From Ephydatia muelleri (Eukaryota > Porifera > Demospongiae > Spongillida > Spongillidae), in NCBI GenBank assembly GCA_013339895.1, contig JABACO010000004.1, positions 11,448,877 to 11,512,876 of the forward strand: a stretch of DNA of 64,000 nt, read 5' to 3'. The notes under the pieces are model-generated. The model saw nothing but the letters and a program-made list of their open reading frames with translations, was not told where the DNA came from and searched no databases. The stretch's first letter is position 1. Each line of letters opens with the position of its first letter. The position numbers and the translations under genes were made by a program. Below, piece by piece: positions 1 through 11,639 of the stretch.

Positions 1-514
1 CCACCGTGTCTATGTCGTTGGACGTCGAAGGGATTATTCCGAGGGTATAAGGGTACAAGGAGCGATCGCAAAGCTCTGGAGCGGAGCCAACGTGAACGTT
101 AATCAAAGCTATTTCTGAGTGTTTCGTCAGCGAAGCCACTGCTTTCGTCGAATCTGGACACTCTGGTCCGATTATGCCAACTATGTGTTTACCTTCGTAG
201 TAGAGGTTGTTGATCAGACTGATGATGGATTTGATGCTGCTATTACAGCCGTCATCAGCTATGATGAGTTCCAGTTTGTAGTTGGTTAGGATGTCTGTAC
301 GATTGTTTATTTCCTGTACCGCAAGCTTGGCGCCGGGGATGATATCCATTCCATTCGTAAGCACCGGCTCCAACAAGGGATCCCCGCTGGGATCGGGGTA
401 GGAGAGTAGAGAGAGAAGGTACAATGTTTCGGATTTGGGGGCCACGTCACCATGACAGCCGATCGCGTTCAACAACAGGAGAGAGAAGAGGCAGTTCGCA
501 GCAACAGCAGGCAT
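1..514 (-). CDS. Class C GPCR (GABA-B-like) N-terminus, partial
   Basis: From the ATG at 514 the minus-strand frame stays open for 171 codons and runs off the left edge. Residues 1 to about 23 form a signal peptide with a LFSLLLL core. The mature part reads like lobe 1 of an ANF-receptor / periplasmic-binding-type ligand domain: a first strand YLLSLLSYPDP, helix GAKLAVQEINNR, strand YKLELIIADDGCN, and the diagnostic IVGIIGPECPDSTKAVASL segment followed by a Ser/Thr-rich 'ALINVHVGSAPELC' stretch. Family knowledge: this domain binds small ligands in metabotropic glutamate, GABA-B and natriuretic-peptide receptors at the cell surface. The GABA-B-like label rests on general resemblance, since the seven-helix part lies outside the window; a guanylate-cyclase-type receptor is possible. 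The first exon seems to cover at least all 514 bases. Confidence 0.8.
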   Translation of the reverse strand, partial: MPAVAANCLFSLLLLNAIGCHGDVAPKSETLYLLSLLSYPDPSGDPLLEPVLTNGMDIIPGAKLAVQEINNRTDILTNYKLELIIADDGCNSSIKSIISLINNLYYEGKHIVGIIGPECPDSTKAVASLTKHSEIALINVHVGSAPELCDRSLYPYTLGIIPSTSNDIDTV

Positions 515-519
515 GTTTA
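478..519. repeat. 42-bp duplication of the receptor gene start (copy 1)
   Basis: This stretch, which contains the receptor's ATG and the start of its signal peptide, recurs in the same orientation at 689-730. The two copies match over all 42 bases by eye, while the flanks differ. Confidence 0.85.
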
Positions 520-688
520 TCTCTTTCGCGGGCGGAAGTCAATAATTGCGTTGGGCGGCCCGTTTTTGAGAAGTTATAAAATTATTTGTATTAATAGGTA
601 TCGTGTGACCAGAGCGTGACATCTTTTGAACCCAACGCGTTTTGAATGAGAAATTCCAGCATCGGTCTCATCAGTGGATACGCTACAA

Positions 689-730
689 GGAGAGAGAAGA
701 GGCAGTTCGCAGCAACAGCAGGCATGTTTA
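689..730. repeat. 42-bp duplication of the receptor gene start (copy 2)
   Basis: Second direct copy of 478-519, upstream of the receptor gene on its own strand. It carries the ATG but the reading frame beyond it is unrelated, so it is probably a small local duplication and not a second gene. Confidence 0.85.
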
Positions 731-2328
731 ACATATGAAGCGCTCACGGGAAATTGGACACTCGTGCGCATACCGGGGTTGAAATTAGAGGTACACTGTA
801 TGTCTACTTACGCAACTTACGTCATTGTGTACCTAAACACGGCTATAAATACAATGCAAGCTACATGTATTTCTCAGTCTCAATACTATTTCTGGGCTTT
901 CGCCTGATGCAAAAGCACGTTACGACTCAAAGCTGGCTCGATATGGTCTTGCCAAGGACCCCTATGTTATTCCGGACGAGTCATGGCTCAGCGAAGCGGA
1001 TATACGAATTGCATGTAAGATATTGTTAGTAGTATCCAAAGTGGTGTATTTAGGCGTGGAATGACTGGAGGCGATAGCTATGTCAAAGATGGCTGGGTAC
1101 ATGATTTGAAGATGTACCACTTCAGAAGATAATCCCCGCTGTAATCGTTATTGGCAAGGTAGAACTCACACTAATGTATTCAACAATGCAACCTGTACTA
1201 TACTGGTTTTAGGTCAGGAATTCGCAGCGAATGAATGACCCTCTACTTACTCCATGGGTTGCAGTTGAACAAGGGACTGTGTGCACGTCACACTGCACAC
1301 GTATGGCAGTGTACATTATTAGCTTTGAGGAATTAATTCTCATAAATGTATGCTGCATATCAAACATTTGAGGTACGGCATCAGTAATAACGTACTTGGC
1401 AAGGGCAGCAGAACTGTGACAAAAAAAACTGCATGGTCAGAATTCTTGTACTTCTCAGAAATGCTCATGACTACCAAGCATAAAAGAGATCATGGATCAT
1501 GTATGGAGACTTTTAAGCATCATCATGTTGAATACTCCACTACTGAAGAATGTGATAAGTTCTTTTCTGTTACAGCTCAAAACAAGCCAGTACGATTATG
1601 AAAATCATAGAAAGTCGTGACACTTGCAGAATGCTATTAGGAGGGGCAGCCAGAGGTCCAGATGACAACAGCCATGGAGTCTCAGAGGTGAAGGGATCTG
1701 TGATATACCTTGTGGTGGCTACTCTGGAAGAGGTAGACCATTTTCCCTCAAGTACTTCAATCAGGTGGGCTAGTGAGATAGGAGCACAATCTGTATACTG
1801 CTAACTACAAGTCACACACTTGCATGAAAATATGAAGCTTGGTCATCACAATATGTGTATATGTAATTATGAACCTCAAAATGTAGAGAGAAATGTCATC
1901 AATCCTCTACAATTTGTCTGTCTCTACTGTTTATACCCCAACCTCCTATATGCTCCTCTGTTCAACTCTTACATCATAAATTGTCCTCCTCCAAAGAACT
2001 TGAGTAGAAGCTGGCATTATTCCTTATGCGTTGGCAGTGGCTGTGACTGCAATACAACTCTTTGCAGACCTATGTAGCAATTTATGTACAATATCAGACC
2101 CTTTTAAGTTTTTATGCTCTTTTTGCGTGATATATGACCACATTTGTATGTGACTGAAAGAATTTTGCAGCACATTCATGGATATCTCTAATATAGCAGT
2201 AAATGTCTTTTCACCACGTACTGTCATCAAAAGAAAGTCCCATGCCATGTCTGAGCCATTGGAGTGATGATAGGCCTGCCATTGATCATTTGGTAATATA
2301 GAAATAAAGAGTGCATGCACACATAACA
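731..2328. other. No supported gene
   Basis: AT-rich sequence with only short open frames on both strands; none has a recognisable domain. It would be the receptor gene's promoter side plus intergenic DNA. Confidence 0.5.
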
Positions 2329-2332
2329 CACA

Positions 2333-2371
<39 letters not shown>
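2329..2371. repeat. (CA)n microsatellite
   Basis: Almost uninterrupted CA dinucleotides. Confidence 0.95.
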
Positions 2372-2374
<3 letters not shown>

Positions 2375-2650
2375 TAAGCAGTGGTACTGATGACAAGAGA
2401 AATCAATCAGTAGATCTGATCTTAAGGATGGATGTCAAGGTTTCATCCAAGCGCAGGAAATCTGTGTGTTTGTGCGTATACATGTACGTGTGAAGCGTGC
2501 ACATGGTATTATGTACAACTCATGTGCATCATATATATCTGCTCAGTTGGCTGGAAAACATATGTACTAATTGAGATAGCATGCGACATTGCCATCTGGC
2601 ATGGATCAACAAATTCACAGCAATTTCTTCATTATGTATAGCGCTTTTAA

Positions 2651-3575
2651 TCATAGATTGACCGTGCGTTTGTGACTTAAGTCATATGACTTAAGTCACA
2701 AATCATTGATTATATTCATGTGGCCTTTAAAAACTTAGGTACCTTCATGTGGTGGATTATGTATACTGATAGATACAGCTACAATACAATTAGCAGGAAT
2801 TTTTTCTTTCATGACGCTTGCAACCTTTTCCTTTCGTGACGCTTGCGACTTTTTCCTTTCGTGACGCTTGCGACCTTTTTCTTTCATGACGCTGGCTAGG
2901 TGTTGCACTGCACTTTCAACCGCACAAGACAGTTTCTGTTTAATTTTTACGTCACATATAAGCTCAAACGCGTATGGTGTCGTTAGTTTTGCGCATCTCC
3001 TACTATTTCGTGTAGTGCAATCAAGGTTTTGGAGAAGAAGCCAGCAAAGCAAAGGTTTTGAAGACTGTCTGGAACAAAGGAACTGGACGGGGTGGTCGAA
3101 GGGATTGGGAGAAAAGTGTAATACTTAGTACGTATTAGTGAGGTAGGGGGTTCAATGGCCTCATCAGCACGCAGCCTGAAATGTCAAGTCATTGATGCAA
3201 GCAGCAGTGCTAGTACAAGTGTACACCCTCCACCTCCATCTCAGAAGAAGCAGCGTTTCCAGCAGTGGGTCTTACAGAACAGCATGAGCAAGAAGTAGAT
3301 GATTCTGACAATGCTGTACTTTGCCATGGAGTACAATGGAAGGTCGTTGATGGAGTTCTTGAAGACTGGAGATGCATACATGGCTAGATTTGGAGCACAC
3401 ATCTTGTGGGGTATGATGTAATATATATATATTCACTGATTTTTGTAGCTGTCCTATCAGTTTACATAATCCACCACATGAAGGTAGCTACGTTTTGAAA
3501 GGCCACATGAATATAATCAATGATTTGTGACTTAAGTCATATGACTTAAGTCACAAACGCACGGTCAATCTATGA
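2651..3575. mobile_element. 925-bp non-autonomous DNA transposon with long TIRs and TTAA target duplication
   Basis: The ends are inverted repeats of about 110 bp (2651-2763 and 3464-3575) starting TCATAGATTGACCGTGCG. Each arm also holds an internal palindrome, GTGACTTAAGTCATATGACT and its complement. TTAA lies directly outside both ends (2647-2650 and 3576-3579). TTAA duplications are typical of piggyBac and Kolobok elements; the ends lack the CCY start of piggyBac, so Kolobok-like is the better guess. The inside has four copies of a roughly 26-bp unit (2800-2895, core TTTCGTGACGCTTGCGAC) and a 47-codon open frame at 3153 with no recognised domain. No transposase is visible, so it would depend on a partner element. 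Confidence 0.85.
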
Positions 3576-4305
3576 TTAAGTCCTATATCACATCTGATGG
3601 TTTAGTTACAAATGCTATGCTGCATCATTAATTACTTTTCACATACACTGTAGTTCTCAAATATCTTGGAGAGTTAACTGTTTAGATGCCATGCATGCGA
3701 GTTTATGTATGCATGCATTATAGATTTTACATGCACAGTGTAAGTAAAAAATGTCAAAAGCTCAGGATGCTTGCTGCACTTGTAACCCTTGGTTACTCAA
3801 CTGTACTTTCTTCTCAAGAACCCATTATTCAGATGTATTCATTAATGCATCACTCCAGTAGTCCCAGAACAGGAATGCATAACACAAATCAGTGTAGTAC
3901 ATTATGAATGGCAGTTCACTCCTCCGGCCTTTTGCCAGTTCATAACATGTACTATGGTATTCAAAGTAATTTTAATAATCAACACAACGGATAGTTATGG
4001 TCGTGTGAGAATGCATGTACATATGCACTTAGCGCTCAAAGAGTTAAACACTTCATATCTATAATAGCGCTGTATGATAGCAACAGTATACTAGTGGTGT
4101 ACAAGTGAATGCTCCAAGAGTTCATGTATCCTTGTTACATCCTCTTATGTGCCGCCCTTTCCCTTATCAATGGCAACAAGTCAAATAGCAGACATTGATT
4201 TAAAAACATAACTGGATTACATTTACATCTTCTTAACAATTTCAAAATGATTGTCAGTATTGGTAATAAAATGAATTCATCCTGATGGCAGTCTTCTTTC
4301 ATTAC

Positions 4306-4880
4306 CTCCCACGGTGAGTGTTTTAAGCATTTGTTGGTCCCTCCTGATGGTGCAAATACATATATTGCTGTTCGTAGCATGGTTGCTGCAGCAACAATGT
4401 GAACTTCTGTAGCCCACACATTTAACGATTGCATTCTTGTTCGCTGCATGTATTCTTCCATTGACTCGTTTGACGCAAGGAGGGCTGATAACTTAGAAAT
4501 GGAAGCACTATACAACATGAAAGTAGTGATCCGTAAAGGGATTTCACCATGGTCATCTTGTGAGCCACAGGGAAAAAATGGGTCGAATCAAAGTTTTGAT
4601 TTTATAAAGGATTTTAAATCGTCTGTAAAATCATTGTGTGATTGAACAAACGCGTGTGATTTTTACTGTTCAATCACACAATGATTCCAAAATGATTCTA
4701 CGCGTTTTTTCCCTGTGAGCCAGCTATAGTTTGTGCAATTGATCGACATTTCCATCTCCTTTGATCCTTCCTGCTCCCTGTGAAATTCCAATCATGGATG
4801 ACTGCTGCTTGCAATTCATTTGATTTCTGTGAAGGAATTTTATTCCCAGTACAATGCATCTACTCTCTTGCCAATCCCTG
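4306..4880 (-). pseudogene. OTU-type deubiquitinase-like gene fragment, interrupted by a MITE
   Basis: On the minus strand the motif GRIKGDGN (about 4770) matches the start of an OTU catalytic core, where DGNC carries the catalytic Cys. Downstream, after the MITE, come GSQDDHGEIPLRITTFM and VWATEVHIVAAATMLRTAIY, the latter the W-[AG]-T-E-x-E strand-helix of OTU domains. At the catalytic site the frame slips: AATGT stands where AATTGT would give Asn-Cys and join GDGN to the downstream C-R-S-I-A-Q frame. A good donor (GAG|GTAATG) ends the exon at 4306. OTU proteases remove ubiquitin; related genes also ride on mobile elements in invertebrates, so it may be host or element-borne. The slip is a T-run contraction and could be an assembly error. 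Confidence 0.6.
4568..4715. mobile_element. hAT-type MITE, 148 bp
   Basis: Ends CAGGGAAAAAA / TTTTTTCCCTG are inverted, with TGAGCCA repeated directly outside (4561-4567 and 4716-4722), close to the 8-bp duplications of hAT elements. The inside has a second inverted pair around ATCATTGTGTGATTGAACA. It sits inside the OTU-like coding sequence. Confidence 0.8.
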
Positions 4881-6784
4881 CACACAGGTAAGTAATTTAT
4901 CATATCAACTCTCTCTCGGGCGAAGCCAATTATTGCGGTATAGTGTGGAATAAGCGTTTCCGCGTTACTGTTAAACGTTCTTTGTAAACAACCCCGCGAA
5001 TTTGACAAGCAAACAACTTTTCCTCTGAACATTGTGTTGTTGACTACAAAAACGTAATGATTTAGAAAACAAAGTGGCTTTTGTCCTCCATGTCTTTTTT
5101 GACAGACTTGGGTCACCGCATTGCGAACCGGCACTATACTGGAGATAAAAGTTCTTGCACACCTTGCACACATGTTCTCTGTTGCTATTCAGCGGAGGAA
5201 TGCAGCATCAATTTTGGGAACCTTGCTCCATCCCCCTCCCTATTGAATGATAATTGTTGTGTGCATGAAATAAAGAATATCTATCTTAAAAAAAAACAAA
5301 AAAAAAAACACATTTCTACATCACTTCTTTGTCTTAATCCTGTTCTTCACTTTCACCGTCTTCTTTTAGGTGTCTTCTTCAATTTCTTCTTTTTGGTCAT
5401 CTTCTTCACTGTCTTCCTATTCTTCACATCGTCTTCCTTTGACTCTTGTTCTTTTTGTGGTCTCGTAGACCTTGAATGAGGTAATAAACTACTCAAATGT
5501 ATCCTAAAGGTGGAATGTTAATTGTTTCAGTTCAACATGTACATTTTTCATAACTGGCCTCACCTGGCTGTCCTACAAAGAGTGATTTTCAAACCATTTA
5601 CACTGTTAGATCATCTGGTGATTCTCGGACATTTTACCAATCAATGTGAACACCATGTCTATGTTGTATTTAGGGGTAGGAAGGAGTCTTAATCTTTTGA
5701 CACCTACCTTCACTATCACTACAATGGCTGCTCCATTTATTTCATTTTCTAAAGAGCATGTAGATGTAAAATATATTCGAATCGATATGCACATACTCCT
5801 GAACTGCGCGATGAGATGATTGAACTTGTTCTCTAAAAGCCAAGAACACTTCATACCACACAATGATGAGAGGACAGAAAGCTAAGAAAGAAGCCTCCAT
5901 GTGGATATAGGTTGGAAGACTTCAGCGGGAGTGGCAGGCATGGTGCAACGACACTCTTCCTAAAGACATCATCAGGGCCATCTCTGGTGAGAGGTTCTCC
6001 CAACCTCCATTTAAGACCTAATATTTTACTAACCCTCATCCTAAACCTACTGTACCCTAAGCCCAGTTTCTCTGTTTGATATGTGTTTGCTTAAGAGACT
6101 TCTCAATCAAGAAGAACCTCTTGCATAATACTGAAACTAAAAGATAGGGCCTACAATTGAGCAAATTGAAATACATGCAAATACAACATGTTACATTTCA
6201 CTATCACAAAATAATTTGTTACAATAATTAAGTGATGTAAATTGACTCCCTGATGCATGCTTTGCAAATGGTTACATGAGACCAAACTGGCATTGGCAGT
6301 TTGGTCCAGGAAGAGCAAATGTATAAATAGTAGGTCACCCCAAATATCAGTCAATTCTAATGAAACATTCTGTTTGAGTTCAGTGATTACAAAAGGGTCC
6401 CTTTTTGTAAAAATGTGAACCCATGCATATACATATCACCTAACCCTAACCCTATAAAGCTAAACTAAGTCAGCATGGTAGATTTGTTACCAACATGGTG
6501 GGTACATCTTGTATAAATCCACAGGTCGGGGTTGGAGGGGAACAAAGCAGCTGATGATTCCGCTAGAATCACAGCCAGCATGCATCATGGCAGTGAAAAT
6601 CAAATTGGTAAATCAACTGATTATGTCTGACACCATACCAATGAATATTTTAATAACTGGTACTTAATTATACTTTCTGACTACCTTACAGGGTGGGACT
6701 GTCAGCTGACGGTATCAGACCTTGGCCTGACTTTTGGCAACCTGAGCATGAGTCCCATTCCTGGAAGCTGCATTGCCTACTGCC
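4881..6784. other. No supported gene
   Basis: Holds an A-rich run near 5288, a TCTTC-rich stretch (5320-5450) and short open frames on both strands. The minus-strand sequence to about 5170 may be further 5' OTU-gene sequence. Nothing else is recognised. Confidence 0.45.
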
Positions 6785-7075
6785 ACATGCAGCAATCCTC
6801 TACATTGCCCCTCTGCCACAGCAATCCTCTGCATTGCCCCTCTGCCACAGCAATCCTCTGCATTGCCCCTCTGCCACAGCAATCCTCTGCATAGCTCTCT
6901 GCCACAGCAATCCTCTGCATTGCTCCTCTGCCACAGCAATCCTCTGCATTGCCCCTCTGCCACAGCAATCCTCTGCATTGCCCCTGAGCCACAGCAATCC
7001 TCTACATTGCCCCTCTGCCACATGCAGCAATCCTCTACATTGCCCCTCTGCCACAGCAATCCTCTGCAGCAAGAA
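6785..7075. repeat. 29-bp minisatellite, about 10 copies
   Basis: Unit TCTGCCACAGCAATCCTCTG plus CATTGCCCC in direct array with few substitutions. It keeps frames open on both strands, which is an effect of the unit and not coding evidence. Confidence 0.95.
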
Positions 7076-7947
7076 TGAGTGAGACTTGTGCTCACTGGTT
7101 GAAGCACAAATCAAGATCCTTTCGAAAGAACAGGCATTAGAATCAAAACCTCCTGTTGACAGTAGGGAAATCATTTTATGATTCCATGAACGTTTTAAAT
7201 CATGTCCATCTATGCCAGAATCAACATGTCACAATCACCTTCATTTTTGTTTCCCCCACGATATATGGCATGCATTTTAGCTTCAAAAACACTGTACCAT
7301 CGCTCATATTTCAAGATACGAAAACAAGTGTTCAAATTTCGATCCTTCCTCTTAAGAGTCCCCTGCGGAACACCTACATGTAGCCATGATATTCAGGTAC
7401 TCACTGTTTGCCATGCGTGATAAAATGGCTCTTGGGACTCACCTCCTGCGAAAAAAGGTGGATAGAGACCCAAAATTCTTGTGAACGCAACTGCCACGGG
7501 TTTATCTTTTAGCCATATCGGTGTACCGGTATTTCTTAGTGTTCGAAATGGAGTTCTTCCACCATGTGAACGAGGTGTGCAAGATAAGCAGAACCTATAT
7601 CTCAACGCGACAGAGAAAAGGCGCGAGGCGTTACGTATACTCGCACGTGTGCTCCGGGCCTTACTGCGCTTGCATATTGGAGACACTTACACCTGCAAAT
7701 CCCAGTAATCTTGTCCACTTCGGGTTCATGGTTTACAATATACGGTACTTGAAAATTAATACAGTACTTGAAAATTATCCGAGTAGCAGGCTCCCATTAA
7801 AATTTTATTATACTGTACATGCACAAACCAAACGGAACGAGGTCAATATAAGACACAGGTTCACAAGGAATACCTCCCTGGAGCCATGGCTACATGCAGT
7901 TCATTATGAAGACGATGGCTCAACAACACAAACACACTTTTCCATTT
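7076..7947. other. No supported gene; overlapping open frames 7393-7967
   Basis: A plus-strand frame of 148 codons (7521-7967) and a minus-strand frame of 97 codons (7393-7686) overlap. Neither has a known domain. The plus frame runs antisense into the last exon of EIPR1. Confidence 0.3.
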
Positions 7948-10900
7948 TTACAACGTTAAAATTCTGAATTTCTCAGAGCTAGGAACATGACTGATGACTA
8001 ATCGTCCATCGTAGCTTAGCGATGCAAATACCCACGCATCAGACAAGCTCCACTTTGCACTGTACACTGAATCCTCGTGCTCCTGGTACACTTGTACCAC
8101 CTCATCCTTAGCTGGAGGGGATGTAGTGGCACTATGGGTATGGGGAGGAGGAAAGGGGGAGGGGGGAGGAGGGATAGTCAGTCGTGCAGGAGCCATAGAT
8201 GCACTTCACACACAAAAGGGAAAACAAGAAACGGTAGAAGAAAGATAATGGCTTCCACCCTCCTCCCCAGCAGCCTCTGCATGCACCACCGATAACCAGT
8301 AGCCCCTCCCACTTTTGCCACGCCCTCTCACTCTGTATCGTTATCGTCCGTGTGCTTGAGTGGCTCGGATGCGATGGACGCAACTCTAGCCAGGACCACC
8401 TGACAGTCTGATCCGGCCGTGAGGACTAGCTGGTCGTGAATGTGATTGAACTGCACTGACCAGATCCTAATTGGTGCAAGAGTAAAGAAGAAGACACACA
8501 CATGTATACAAGTGCGGGATAACAGTCTATCAGTGAGGGAAGAGGGATACCAGCAGATGTGGGGGTGGGGGTGGGAGGGTGGAGGTGATAACAGTCTATC
8601 AATGAGGGAAGAGGGATACCAGCAGATGTGGGGGTGGGGGTGGGAGGGTGGAGGTGATAACAGTCTATCAATGAGAGAAGAGGGATACCAGCAGATGTGG
8701 GGGTGGGGGTGGGGGGGTGATAACAGCCTATTATCAATGCTGGGATAACAGCCTATCCAGATACACACTACACTAGATACTGACCAATGGGAGTGGTTTC
8801 GCTGTACTAGAAGTGGTTGGTCGGACTTGCGTGCGTCCCAGAACTTGACCGTGCAGTCGTCACCACAAGAGGCAAAGTTTTGTGGCTTGTTGGGATTGAA
8901 GTCCAGACTCCGGACACACGAGCCATGAGGCTGCTCCAGGTTAACGGATGATTGTCTGTCCACAAGGGGGGAGGAAAGAAAGGGAAGGGAAAGGGAAGGG
9001 AGGTGAGAGGACTTTGTGATAAGGAGTATGGTAGTGATGGGGAAGGTATGGGATGAAGTGATGGGGGATGATGAAGTGATGTGGGATGAAGTGGGTGGAT
9101 GAAAGTGATGGTGGGATGGAAGTGTTGGTGGGATGATGGAGTGATGGTGGGATGGAAGTGATGGTGGGATGGAGTGATGGTGGGATGGAAGTGATGGTGG
9201 GATGATGGAGTGATGGTGGGATGAAGTGATGGTGGGAGATGGGGGTGATGGTGGGATGAAGTGATGGTGGATGATGATGTGGTGTGATGGTGGGATGATG
9301 GAGTAATGGTGGGATGGAAGTGATAGTGGGATGGAAGTGATGGTGGGATGATGGAGTGATGGTGGGATGGAAGTGATGGTGGGATGATGGAGTGATGGTG
9401 GGATGGAAGTGATGGTGGGATGATGGTGTGATGGTGAGATGATGGAGTGATGGTGGGATGGAAGTGATGGTGGGATGGAAGTGATGGTGGGATGAAGTGA
9501 TGGTGGGATGGAAGTGATGGTGGGATGGAAGTGATGGTGGGATGGAAGTGATGGTGGGGGAAGTGATGGTGGGATGGAAGTGATGGTGGGATGAAGTGAT
9601 GGTGGGATGATGGAGTGATGGGGGAGGAGTGATGGTGGGATATGGAGTGATGGGTGGGATGGAGAGTGATGGTGGGATGGAAGTGATGGTGGGATGAAGT
9701 GATGGTGGGATGAAGTGATGTGGGTGAGGTGATGGGTGGGATGGAGTGATAGTGGGATGATGGAGTGATGGTGGGATGATGGAGTGATGGGGGATGATGA
9801 GTGATGGTGGGATGATGGAGTAATGGTGGGATGAAGTGATGGTGGGATGATGGAGTGATGGTGGGATGTGGGTGATGGTGGGTGGCTGGAGTGATGGTGG
9901 GCTGCTGGAGTGCTGGTGGAGGATGGTGGGCTGATGAGTGCTGGTGGGACTGCTAGTGATGGTGGCCGATTGGGTGGGATCTGGTGGGCTGCTGGCGTGA
10001 TGGTGGGCTGATGGAGTGATGGTGGGATGCCGTGATGGGGGGGTTGATGGTGGGTGCTGGGGTGCTGGTGGGCTGAAGTGCTGGTGGGCTGGAGTATGGT
10101 GGAAGAAGGGAATGAGCTGGAGTAATGGGATGGTGTTGAAGATGGTACATCTAGTACATGTAGACTTGTTGATGTAGTAGGGGGCCCTGACAAGAACCAC
10201 GGGCACTACACTCTTAACCTGTCCTAGTGATCAACAGGATACAGTGCCCATGGTAGGTGGGTTTAGGAGGGCCCAATTGGTGCCACTTGTACTCTGTGTG
10301 CATTTACACCACACAGATTTTGTAATTGGAGTCACCTCACCTACACCTGATGATATCATCCCATGCTAGAATGTAGCATGGCAGGAATGAGCTTAGCACA
10401 TGTTCGGTTCATTCTCCTATACACCGTACGCCCACAAGTACAGCCTACAGGCTTACAGCGCGATTCTATATAATGCCGCTCATTGGCTCCAGGTATTAAC
10501 AGTTACATTCAGTCGTAAAAACCACACCTCCTGGCTATGTGCAGTCGATCTCGCAACTCACATCATCCAAACTTAGTGGACTAAACTCCGTGGCATGCCA
10601 ATTCAGACCATTGGGTGACGGTAACTCCCCTTTTTTCTATTTCAGCGTTGGAAACTTTCACTACTAATAATGCATACAAAAAATTCCACATCCGTTAGCA
10701 AGTGAACACACACACATACACACACACCCTCTCCCATGTGCAGTGTGTGCATGGCTCAATTGTGCATGGCTCAATTGTGCATGGTCTGTGTGCCCGACAC
10801 TGCTACTCAGTGTGTCTGACTGACCCTTTTGTTCTGTGTGTGTGTGTGTGTGTGCACATGTGTGCATGTGCGTGCATCTGCAAGATGGTGGGCACACCTC

Positions 10901-11554
10901 CACAGGGGATGAGATGGTGGAACACTCACTTGCTAGGCTTTTCCCTCATGTCCCACGATCTGATGGACAGGTCTGTTGAGTACAGGACCTGGGAACAGTT
11001 CTGGTGAGAGTTCCAACATAGCGCAGAGTAGGTGGGCTGAGACTGTGTCTTCTCTTCCAACACCAAGTGGCTGAGCTCCTGAATGCAAGAACTGTTACAC
11101 CTGTACTATATGTATATGTCATATAACCCTCCCAACCCCACCAAGCCACACCCTCTCTCAACAGCTGTTCTTGCCTCTGAGACTCAAGTTCTGTAGACCA
11201 TTCTACTTCCCTTAAATAATGGCCCCCAACAATTTCTGAAGACCATTCAGGCCTCCAATTTTTATGTCACCCCCCCCCCCCCCCCATCACCACCATCCCT
11301 TTCACTCCAAACTCTACCTTCACATCACTCTCTGTGATCTTCCAAGATGTCAGTTTCTTGTCGTCAATGGATACAAGTTGATCAGCTAATTCAGGATGCC
11401 AACATGTGCTACACGTGTGAAACAATTGCAACAATTGCTGACAAGTATAAACTGTACATTGTGAAATCACATATACACACACAGACCACAACTTACACAC
11501 ATACATGTACACTACACACAAATAAAAACAGACATAAACACATAACACGTGTAC

Positions 11555-11639
<85 letters not shown>

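Noticed and set aside
6693-7174. Open frames of 100-130 codons on both strands
   Set aside because: Produced by the 29-bp minisatellite.
7521-7967. 148-codon plus-strand open frame
   Set aside because: No known domain, overlapped by an equally open minus frame, and antisense to the EIPR1 last exon.
8328-10206. Minus-strand open frames of 621 and 421 codons, His/Pro/Ser-rich
   Set aside because: They run through the intron minisatellite; only short ends overlap true EIPR1 exons, and splice phases skip the array.
10140-10206. Possible extra EIPR1 exon between the array and 10206
   Set aside because: The exons ending at 10930 and starting at 8955 join in the right phase without it, and it has no WD40 likeness.
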